Source: Candidatus Pelagibacter communis
GTDB taxonomy: Bacteria > Pseudomonadota > Alphaproteobacteria > Pelagibacterales > Pelagibacteraceae
Length of the DNA stretch: 54,662 nt
Assembly (NCBI RefSeq): GCF_001180225.1
Contig: NZ_CVST01000011.1
Coordinates: 1-54,662 of the forward strand
Direction: 5' to 3'
Under the pieces are notes generated by a model, which did not search any database, was not told the DNA's origin, and was given only the letters and a program-made list of their open reading frames with translations. A program made the position numbers and the translations under genes. Within the stretch, counting starts at the first letter, position 1; every line of letters begins with the position of its first letter. Below, piece by piece: positions 34,266-41,712 of this stretch.

Positions 34266-35258
34266 AGTTTCTAAATCTTTTTTAATAATATCTGGAATGT
34301 TGATTTCTTTTTTAAGATTTTGTTTGTAACGATTAAATTTGTTTTGTCCTGGATACATTATTTCTTTAACACCTTTAATCTTAGGAAGTTTTTTTATTGT
34401 TTTAATATTGTCTTTAATTCTTTCATTATAATTTTTTTGAAATAAGTTTGCTTTAAACGTTATAAATAAATGTCCAATATTTTGTGGTCCTGAAAAATCA
34501 TCAAAAGGATCTTTAACTCGACCTGCATGATTTCCTCCAGTTAGTACACCACTTAAAATATCAACCATCCAAGCAAGTCCCGAACCTCTAAATCCAGCAA
34601 TAGGTAATTGAACTCCTGCTAATGCTTTTTTTGCATCAGTAGTTGGTTTTCCAAATTTATCTAATGCTACACCTGCAGGAATAGTTTGATTGTTTCTTGC
34701 AGCAACTCTAATTTTACCTCTGTTGATCATTGAGATTGATGTATCTAAAATAAAAGGAATTTTAGAACCAGTAGGGGTTCCAAAACAAATTGGGTTAGTT
34801 CCAAATAAAGTTTTCAATGCTCCATGAGGAGCAACTGCTGGAGGAGCATTTGTATAAATCATTACTATTAAATTTTTCTTAACAGCTTGTTCTGCGTAAT
34901 AACCTGACAAACCATAATGACCACTATTTTTTACAGCAACCATTCCAATCCCAGTTTTTTGCGCATGTTTAATTGCAGTTTTTATTCCAAGATCAGCAGC
35001 TACAAATCCAATACTGTTATTTGCATCAATATGAGAAATAGAAGATGAAATTTTTTTAATTTTTATTTTTGGTTTTGGATTAATTACTTTTTTAGAAATT
35101 CGATCACAATACATTTTAAGTCTTGATAAACCATGACCATAAGCACCAACTAATTCTGCATTAATTAAAGCATTAGCAGAAATTAAAGCATGTTCTTTAC
35201 TTAATCCAAACTTTTGAAAAATTTTAATTACTTGATTTTTTAATAAAGGAGTTTTCAT
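34254..35258 (-). CDS. Ldh-family (malate/L-lactate/sulfolactate-type) dehydrogenase
   Basis: A 334-residue NAD(P)H-dependent dehydrogenase of the LDH2/MDH2 family, distinct from classical LDH. Landmarks are AYGHGLSRLKMYCDRI with the catalytic histidine, KNSGHYGLSGYYAEQA, FGTNPICFGTP and the GFRGSGLAWMVDILSGVLTGG block. Family members reduce 2-keto acids such as sulfopyruvate (ComC/SlcC), pyrroline-2-carboxylate or ureidoglycolate products. It is the last gene of the TauABC-type operon, one base after the permease start region, so the imported compound or its product is its likely substrate. A sulfonate is favoured by context only. Confidence 0.82.
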   Translation of the reverse strand: MKTPLLKNQVIKIFQKFGLSKEHALISANALINAELVGAYGHGLSRLKMYCDRISKKVINPKPKIKIKKISSSISHIDANNSIGFVAADLGIKTAIKHAQKTGIGMVAVKNSGHYGLSGYYAEQAVKKNLIVMIYTNAPPAVAPHGALKTLFGTNPICFGTPTGSKIPFILDTSISMINRGKIRVAARNNQTIPAGVALDKFGKPTTDAKKALAGVQLPIAGFRGSGLAWMVDILSGVLTGGNHAGRVKDPFDDFSGPQNIGHLFITFKANLFQKNYNERIKDNIKTIKKLPKIKGVKEIMYPGQNKFNRYKQNLKKEINIPDIIKKDLETLIS

Positions 35259-37184
35259 TTATCCTTTTCCACGCCATGGAATAGTTTTATCGATTATTTT
35301 TCTTAAAGTAACATCGAACAATAAACCAAGAAGACCCATAATAAATATCGTTATCCAAATAACTTCGTACTGGAAGTATTTTTTAGCAACGTTTTCAACG
35401 AAACCAATACCAGTGGTTCCAGCTAAAAATTCTGCTGCAACTAGTGTTCCCCAACACATACCAACTGCAACCCTTATTCCAGTTAAAATTTCTGGAAGAG
35501 AATTTGGGAAAATTACATATCTTAATATTTGTTTTTTTGTAGCTCCTAATGAGTGAGCAGCATGAATTTTTGATAGCTGAGTTCCTGATGCTCCAGCTCT
35601 TGCTGAAATAATCATAATAGATAAAGAGACCATAAATAATAAAAATATTTTTCCAGAGTTATCAATTCCAAGTACAGAAATAATTAATGGAGCCCAAGCA
35701 AGTGGGGGAACGGGTCTATAAAGTTCAATTAATGGATCAAAGAAACCTTTTGCAAATCTGTTTAGACCCATAAATAATCCTAATGGAACACCAATAATAA
35801 TTCCAAACACTAATCCTAAAAATACCCGCATAAAAGAGTCCCAGATATGTCCGTATGGAACTGGAACTTTGAATAATTTAAAGTCACCAGTAACAACTTT
35901 TAAAACATTGCTTTTAAAGTTTTCTTTAACTATTCCATCTTTTGTATGAACTGGATACTCACCAGGTAAAATATCAGCTATCCAATCTGGTAAAACGAAG
36001 CCAATCATTTTACTAACGTCAACCATTTCAATCCATAAAAGAGGAATATTTTTGTATCCAACACTTGGTTTAGACATCAATACAAACTTATTAAATGTAT
36101 CAGATGGTTTAGGTAGCCATCTACCAGAACCTTGCTCTGAACAAGTAGGTCCACTTGCTACAATTGTTCCAGCAGGAAATAAAAGTATATCGATTAATCT
36201 TAATCCAGCTTGTTCTTTATTTTGTAACTCATCAAATTCTATGATTGCTGCTTGCATTTCATTTAATGCATTAGGAGGATAGATACTTGCAAACTCTATT
36301 CTTCTTGCAATTTTAACAATATTTTTTGCATAGTCAGATGCTATCTCTTCATTATCATCTAAACCTTTTCTGAAAGCTTTAATTTCATCTTTAAGTTGTT
36401 TAATTGAGCTTTTGAAAGGTGGGTTATGGTTTTTTAATTTAAAAAACTTGTCATCAATTTTTTTTAATTCTGCTGCAGCTGCATGAAATTTTAAACCTTT
36501 ATTTGTTTGAGGTGCAGTTGGTATTTCAATTGTATTTTCAATAGAACCGCTTCCAGAATCTATTGTAGTAATTCCCCAACCACCTTGTTCATCAATAAGT
36601 TTTTGTCTTTCAGTTTTTTGTGCATCTGTTTCAAAGGGATAATCTTTCTTTTGAAAATTAGAACTTAGAAGTTTTATTTCCTCTGTTATTTCTTGAAGTT
36701 TAATTTTGGTATCCATTTCCATTAATTCTTCACTTGTTAACAGTGGAATTAATTTAGAAGTTCTATCAATGTAGCTTACAAGAATTGTTTTTTGTTGATC
36801 ATTTAGATCTTGAGATCCTTTTATTTCATTTGCAATTTTTGTAAGATTTTTATTTTCGATTTTGATAATGGATGTACTTTTGAATTCTCTTTCTTCAATA
36901 GGGAACTGATATTTTAAACCTAATAACGACTCATTAATTTTAGCAACTTGACATAGTTCATTTGCTGATTTTGGATAAAAACCTTTTGCTATATCCCATG
37001 AATAATAAAGCCATAACATCAAGATTGCACTACTTCCAACAATTACCCAGTGCGTTCCACCTTTAGCCCTTTCTGGATTACCAAAAACAGCATCTACTTT
37101 TTCAGTTCTGATTAATCTTCTTCCATAAAGAATACAGCCAATAACTGAAACGATAATTAGTATTGTTACAAATTGGGTTAACAT
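35259..37184 (-). CDS. tauC: TauC/SsuC-type ABC permease with a long N-terminal insertion
   Basis: A 641-residue permease. The core, from about residue 445, is the normal ~200-residue TauC/NitT permease, with the EAA loop (HSLGATKKQILRYVIFPNSLPE). It is preceded by two hydrophobic helices (about 1-20 and 45-68) and roughly 330 mostly polar residues (KLQEITEEIKLLSSNFQKK and FRKGLDDNEEIASDYAKNI are coiled-coil-like), which would lie in the periplasm. E. coli TauC has about 275 residues. The extension may contact the binding protein. The gene overlaps the ATPase by 1 base and is followed directly by the Ldh-type gene. Confidence 0.85.
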   Translation of the reverse strand: MLTQFVTILIIVSVIGCILYGRRLIRTEKVDAVFGNPERAKGGTHWVIVGSSAILMLWLYYSWDIAKGFYPKSANELCQVAKINESLLGLKYQFPIEEREFKSTSIIKIENKNLTKIANEIKGSQDLNDQQKTILVSYIDRTSKLIPLLTSEELMEMDTKIKLQEITEEIKLLSSNFQKKDYPFETDAQKTERQKLIDEQGGWGITTIDSGSGSIENTIEIPTAPQTNKGLKFHAAAAELKKIDDKFFKLKNHNPPFKSSIKQLKDEIKAFRKGLDDNEEIASDYAKNIVKIARRIEFASIYPPNALNEMQAAIIEFDELQNKEQAGLRLIDILLFPAGTIVASGPTCSEQGSGRWLPKPSDTFNKFVLMSKPSVGYKNIPLLWIEMVDVSKMIGFVLPDWIADILPGEYPVHTKDGIVKENFKSNVLKVVTGDFKLFKVPVPYGHIWDSFMRVFLGLVFGIIIGVPLGLFMGLNRFAKGFFDPLIELYRPVPPLAWAPLIISVLGIDNSGKIFLLFMVSLSIMIISARAGASGTQLSKIHAAHSLGATKKQILRYVIFPNSLPEILTGIRVAVGMCWGTLVAAEFLAGTTGIGFVENVAKKYFQYEVIWITIFIMGLLGLLFDVTLRKIIDKTIPWRGKG

Positions 37185-37981
37185 TAATTATCTTTCCCCA
37201 TTATTTCTTCTTCCATATTCCAAATCATGGATAAAATTTCTTCTCTAGTAGATGAAAATTCTTTATTTTTTTTAATTTCTCTTAAATCTTGAGTAAGACC
37301 CATTTCAGCAAATGGAAGATTATATTCTTTATGTATTCTTCCTGGTCTTGGAGCCATCACATATAATCTTTCACCAAGCAAAAGAGCTTCTTCAACAGAG
37401 TGTGTAATTAAAATAATTGTTTTTCCAGTTTCTTTCCAAATTTTTAAAACTAAAGACTGCATCTTTTCTCTTGTTAATGCATCTAAAGCACCCAACGGCT
37501 CATCCATTAAAATTAAATCAGGATCGTTGATCAAACATCTTGCAAGAGCAACTCTTTGCTGCATACCACCTGATAATTGATATGTTGGAGTATTTCCAAA
37601 TCCTTTTAACCCAACTATATCTAACCATTCTTCAACTTTTTTTGCTGTTACTTCTGGATCTTCACTTTTCATTCGAAGACCAAAGTTCACGTTTTCAGCA
37701 ACTGTTAACCATTCGAACAAAGCACCTTGTTGAAACACCATTCCTCGTTCAACACCAGGTCCATCTATTTCATTATTATTTAAAGTAATTTTTCCCGAAG
37801 TAGGTCTTAAAAATCCAGCAGTAATATTAAGTAAAGTTGTTTTTCCACAACCCGATGGGCCAAGAACTGTAAGCAGTTCTCCTTTTTTTAAAGTAAAACT
37901 AACATCTTTTAATGCGTGAACTGTTTCTCCTTTTGGAGTTTTAAAAATCATATTTAGATTTTGAGAAACAAGATCACTCAT
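37184..37981 (-). CDS. tauB: TauB/SsuB-type ABC transporter ATP-binding protein
   Basis: A 265-residue nitrate/sulfonate/taurine-type ATPase with Walker A GPSGCGKTT, Q-loop FQQGALFEW, signature LSGGMQQR, Walker B LILMDEPLGALD and switch ITHSVEEA. It is the second gene of the tauABC-type operon and follows the binding protein after an 87-base gap with a terminator-like hairpin. The family covers taurine, alkanesulfonates, thiamine precursors and nitrate, so the name indicates type rather than proven substrate. Confidence 0.9.
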   Translation of the reverse strand: MSDLVSQNLNMIFKTPKGETVHALKDVSFTLKKGELLTVLGPSGCGKTTLLNITAGFLRPTSGKITLNNNEIDGPGVERGMVFQQGALFEWLTVAENVNFGLRMKSEDPEVTAKKVEEWLDIVGLKGFGNTPTYQLSGGMQQRVALARCLINDPDLILMDEPLGALDALTREKMQSLVLKIWKETGKTIILITHSVEEALLLGERLYVMAPRPGRIHKEYNLPFAEMGLTQDLREIKKNKEFSSTREEILSMIWNMEEEIMGKDN

Positions 37982-38006
37982 AGCGCCCTTATATTAGAAA
38001 TTTTTT

Positions 38007-38045
38007 AAAAAAAATAGGCACTAATTTTTAAATCAGTGCCTATTT
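38007..38045 (-). terminator. Terminator-like hairpin behind the tauA-type binding protein gene
   Basis: Perfect 11-base-pair stem (AAATAGGCACT with AGTGCCTATTT) with a 12-base loop, 23 bases after the binding-protein stop on the minus strand. In the direction of transcription it is followed by a run of eight T (plus 38007-38014, partly inside the stem). This is the best intrinsic-terminator candidate of the four hairpins. Because tauB and tauC follow on the same strand, it should be a partial terminator that lowers their expression. Confidence 0.78.
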
Positions 38046-38068
38046 AAAAAAGTTTTAAACCTTTAAAA

Positions 38069-39010
38069 TTATAAAGGTAAGAAACTTGTGTCTACGTTAC
38101 CAGCTGGAGTTCCCATTCCTTTTAAGAACCCATCTAGGTTTCCGCTCTCCATAGAAGCTTTAGTTTCTTCTGGAGTTAAGAATTTAAATCCACTTAAAGT
38201 TTCTTTCATGTCAGCAACTTTCATTTCAGAAGCTTTTGCCATAGAATTCATATCAGATTTACCTGATCTGTATCTGTCGTTTGCTTCGTGAGTTACTTCG
38301 ATGAAAGTTCTTAGCATTCCTGGATTTTCTTTCATGAATTTATCTGTAACAGATGTGATATCTATACCTAAGATACCAGCATTTCTTGCTTCATCCACAG
38401 TTAATAATCTTGAACCAACTGCAGTTGCCGCTTTAATAGAGTTACCACCAAATAAACATGCCATAACAACATCACCACTTACTAATGCAGCAGCACCTTC
38501 TTCTGGGTCCATTTGAATGATATCCATTTTACTTCTGTCAGCACCAACAACTTTCATACTTTCATCAAAAACGTATTCAGCCATTGTTCCTAGTGGAACA
38601 GCAACTTTTTTACCTTCTAATTCAGTAGCGTTAGCTTTTGTAATTCCAGATGCATTTGATGTTACACAAGTAGTTCCACCCATTCCGTATTCCATTGCGA
38701 TATCAACTAATTTGATTGGCGCGTTAGATTTTACAGCATTGATAAAAGGCACTAAACCTTGTGAGTAAGAAATATCAATATCTCCTGCTAACATTGCATC
38801 AGTCATAGCTCCACCGTTAGTGAAGTTTGTCCACTTAACTGGTACACCAAGAGCTTTTGCAAAATTTTTCTTCTGCATGTCCTCTAGATTTGGACTTGGC
38901 CATTCTAGAAAGTATGCAACTCTAACTTCAGTAGCTGCAGAGTTTGCAACCGAAATTGAAAGGTTAAGAGCAAAAATAGATCCTAGAATAAAACTTAGTA
39001 TTTTTTTCAT
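38069..39010 (-). CDS. tauA: TauA-type (taurine/sulfonate) ABC transporter binding protein
   Basis: A 313-residue periplasmic binding protein with a signal peptide (LSFILGSIFALNLSISVANSA, cut near residue 25). The mature start TEVRVAYFLEWPSPNLE and the segments ITKANATELEGKKVAVPLGTMAEY and MDIIQMDPEEGAAALVSGDVVMACLFGG are those of TauA-like proteins. It begins a tauABC-type operon and is divergent from an omega-aminotransferase/alanine dehydrogenase pair, the enzymes expected for taurine deamination. This makes taurine a good candidate, although other short amines or sulfonates fit. Confidence 0.88.
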   Translation of the reverse strand: MKKILSFILGSIFALNLSISVANSAATEVRVAYFLEWPSPNLEDMQKKNFAKALGVPVKWTNFTNGGAMTDAMLAGDIDISYSQGLVPFINAVKSNAPIKLVDIAMEYGMGGTTCVTSNASGITKANATELEGKKVAVPLGTMAEYVFDESMKVVGADRSKMDIIQMDPEEGAAALVSGDVVMACLFGGNSIKAATAVGSRLLTVDEARNAGILGIDITSVTDKFMKENPGMLRTFIEVTHEANDRYRSGKSDMNSMAKASEMKVADMKETLSGFKFLTPEETKASMESGNLDGFLKGMGTPAGNVDTSFLPL

Positions 39011-39214
39011 TTATTCCCCTATGTTAATTTAATTAAATTATACTTATTTAAATTCAATTTTGAGCGGTTGTAAAACAAAAAGATAAGTTCAATTAAAAGT
39101 TGTATACTTATGACGCATCATTTTGGGTGGTCAAAATATTTCTAGCAAACTAATTGATTTAGTCTAATAGTTGGGAATATTTATAACAGTTAATTAAAGA
39201 GAGAAAAAAAATTT
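39011..39214. promoter_or_regulatory. Divergent control region of the tauABC-type operon and the aminotransferase operon
   Basis: This 204-base gap is the longest intergenic space in the window. On the minus strand TATAAT (plus 39037-39042) lies upstream of a GGGGAA ribosome site for tauA, without a good -35. An inverted repeat ATAAGT (39083-39088) and ACTTAT (39106-39111), 17 bases apart, is a possible operator. On the plus strand TTGATT then TATTTA before 39180 is a weak promoter for the aminotransferase, with GAGAGA as ribosome site. A shared regulator is likely but not identified. Confidence 0.4.
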
Positions 39215-40561
39215 ATGAGCTCAGAGACAAGAACTTCAGTTCCAAATTCATTAAATGAACATTGGATGCCGTTTACATCGAATAAAGATTTTAAAGCGAA
39301 CCCAAGATTAATTACTGAAGCAAAAGGAGTTTACTTAAAAACTCACCATGGAAAAACACAAATTGATGCGAGTTCAGGATTATTTTGTAATCCGTTAGGT
39401 CATGGAAGAAGAGAAATTACAGAAGCAGTTACCAAACAATTAGAGACTTTAGATTATGCTCAACCTTTTCAACAAGGTTTTGGTGGTTCATTTGAATTAG
39501 CTACAAAAATTTCAAAACACACTCCAGGTGATTTAAATAAAATGTTTTTTACAATTTGTGGTTCAACTGCTGTTGAGACTGCAATTAAAATTGCAATTGC
39601 TTATCATAGAGCAAAAGGAAATGCTCATAGATTTAGATTTGTAGGACGTGAAAGAGGTTATCACGGAATGAATATTGGATGTGTTTCAGTTGGTGGAATG
39701 ATCAATAATGTTAAAACATTTGCAAGCATTTTAATGCCAGGTGTTCAACATATGAGACACACACATTTACCAGAACATAAATTTGTTAGTGGTCAACCTG
39801 AAACAGGAGGAGATCTTGCAGATGATTTAGAAAGAATTGCAAGTAACTTTGGACCAGAAAATATTGCAGCTTGTATCGTAGAACCAATTGCTGGATCTAC
39901 TGGTACGTTAGTTCCACCAAAAGGATATTTACAAAGATTAAGAGAAATTTGTGATAAGCATGGAATACTTTTAATTTTTGATGAAGTAATTACAGGTTGG
40001 GGAAGAACAGGTTCTTCTTTTGCAAGTCATGAATTTGGTGTTACTCCAGATTTAATGACTATGGCTAAAGCAACAACTAATGGTGTTGTTCCAATGGGTG
40101 TAGTTGCATGTAAAGATGAAATTTATGATGCAGTAATGGATGCCTCTCCAATGGGATCCGTTGAACTATTTCATGGATACACTTATTCAGGAATTCCAGT
40201 TGCAGTAGCAGCAGGATTAGCTGTTCAAGATATTTTTGAAAAAGAAGATATTTTTAACAGAGCAAAAAATTTAGCACCTTATTTCCAAAAAGGATTATTT
40301 TCTCTTCAAGACTTAGAGTCTGTTGAGAACATAAGAGGTTATGGAATGATGGGTGGTATTGATATGAAAATGAATACTAAACCAGGTAAAGCAGGTTATG
40401 AATGTTTTAAAGCTTGTTATGAAGCAGGTGTGAACTTTAAAGCAACTGGTGACTGTCTAATTATCGCTCCTCAATTTATATGTGAAGAAAAACATATAGA
40501 TGAGATTATTGATAAACTAAGAACAGGTATTACGAACTATCAAAAAAACCAAAAGAACTAA
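39215..40561 (+). CDS. Omega-aminotransferase (beta-alanine/taurine:pyruvate type)
   Basis: A 448-residue class III PLP aminotransferase. The start NSLNEHWMPFTSNKDFKANPR is the signature of omega-amino acid:pyruvate transaminases. Other landmarks are GLFCNPLGHGR, CGSTAVETAIKIA, ERGYHGMNIG, the cofactor aspartate in IFDEVITGWGRTG and the PLP lysine K285 in MAKATTNG. Such enzymes move the amino group of taurine, beta-alanine or a polyamine product to pyruvate, giving alanine. The next gene, alanine dehydrogenase, regenerates pyruvate and frees ammonium. The divergent TauABC-type importer points to taurine. Specificity is inferred. Confidence 0.87.
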   Translation: MSSETRTSVPNSLNEHWMPFTSNKDFKANPRLITEAKGVYLKTHHGKTQIDASSGLFCNPLGHGRREITEAVTKQLETLDYAQPFQQGFGGSFELATKISKHTPGDLNKMFFTICGSTAVETAIKIAIAYHRAKGNAHRFRFVGRERGYHGMNIGCVSVGGMINNVKTFASILMPGVQHMRHTHLPEHKFVSGQPETGGDLADDLERIASNFGPENIAACIVEPIAGSTGTLVPPKGYLQRLREICDKHGILLIFDEVITGWGRTGSSFASHEFGVTPDLMTMAKATTNGVVPMGVVACKDEIYDAVMDASPMGSVELFHGYTYSGIPVAVAAGLAVQDIFEKEDIFNRAKNLAPYFQKGLFSLQDLESVENIRGYGMMGGIDMKMNTKPGKAGYECFKACYEAGVNFKATGDCLIIAPQFICEEKHIDEIIDKLRTGITNYQKNQKN

Positions 40562-40591
40562 TTAGTTTAATTAAAGACATGGAGAGTGCTT

Positions 40592-41710
40592 ATGAAGATA
40601 GGCGTACCTAAGGAGATCAAGCCTCAAGAAAATAGAATAGGGTTAACACCAGATAGTGTTAAAATTTTAGTTTCTGAGGGTCATGAAGTAATTGTTGAAA
40701 ACAATGGTGGTTTTGAAGCTGGATTTGAAAATGATCAATATACAAATGCAGGTGCAAAAATAGCAAGCACAGCAGCTGATATTTTTAACGATGCAGACAT
40801 AATTGTTAAAGTTAAAGAACCTCAAAAAATTGAGGTCGATATGATTAGAGAAAATCAAATTGTTTACACATATCTTCACTTAGCAGCAGCGAAAGAATTA
40901 ACTGAAGGTTTAATTAAATCAAAGAGTGTTAATATAGCTTACGAGACAGTAACAGATGATAATGGAAGATTACCATTATTAGCCCCAATGAGTGCAGTTG
41001 CTGGAAGAATGTCTGTTCAAGCTGGTGCTCATTGTTTAGAAAAGAATCAAAGTGGAAGAGGACTTTTGTTAGGCGGTGCTCCAGGAGTGACTGGTGGAAC
41101 TGTAGTGATTTTAGGTGGTGGTGTAGTAGGTGAAAATGCTGCGGTGATTGCTACAGGTATGCAAGCTAAAGTGCATATCGTAGATAAATCTGAAGCTAGA
41201 TTAAAACAATTAGTGGAGATGTTCGGAGATAAAATTATTCCAGAGCAAAGTGATAAAATTGATCTTCCAAAATTAGTTTCTGAAGCAGACTTATTAGTTG
41301 GTGGAGTTTTAATTCCAGGTGCAGAGGCTCCAAAATTGGTTACTAGAGATATGATCAAAAGTATGAAGAGGGGCTCTGTTATTGTTGATGTTGCAATTGA
41401 CCAAGGTGGATGTGTTGAAACAAGTAAACCAACTACTCACGGTGAACCAACTTATATTGTTGATGACGTTGTTCATTATTGTGTGGCCAATATGCCAGGT
41501 GGAGTTCCAAGAACTTCTACTTTAGCATTAAACAATGCAACGTTACCTTATCTAGTTAAACTTGCTAATAATGGTTATAAAAAAGCATTGAGTGAAGATA
41601 AAAACTTTTTAGCTGGATTAAATGTTCATAAAGGAATGGTTACTTATAAGGCAGTTGCAGATGTATTTGGTCACAACTTTGTAGACCCTGGAGAAGCTGT
41701 CAAACATTAG
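40592..41710 (+). CDS. ald: Alanine dehydrogenase
   Basis: A 372-residue enzyme that converts alanine to pyruvate and ammonium with NAD. The ATG at 40592 is chosen because GGAGAG lies 6 bases upstream and the protein then starts with the family's MKIGVPKEIKPQENR; a GTG at 40586 is also possible. Active-site residues R15, K75 and H96 are in place and the NAD loop is GGGVVG. It follows the aminotransferase by about 30 bases and precedes the flavoprotein by 2, suggesting that the three act together in amine degradation. Confidence 0.94.
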   Translation: MKIGVPKEIKPQENRIGLTPDSVKILVSEGHEVIVENNGGFEAGFENDQYTNAGAKIASTAADIFNDADIIVKVKEPQKIEVDMIRENQIVYTYLHLAAAKELTEGLIKSKSVNIAYETVTDDNGRLPLLAPMSAVAGRMSVQAGAHCLEKNQSGRGLLLGGAPGVTGGTVVILGGGVVGENAAVIATGMQAKVHIVDKSEARLKQLVEMFGDKIIPEQSDKIDLPKLVSEADLLVGGVLIPGAEAPKLVTRDMIKSMKRGSVIVDVAIDQGGCVETSKPTTHGEPTYIVDDVVHYCVANMPGGVPRTSTLALNNATLPYLVKLANNGYKKALSEDKNFLAGLNVHKGMVTYKAVADVFGHNFVDPGEAVKH

Positions 41711-41712
41711 TA

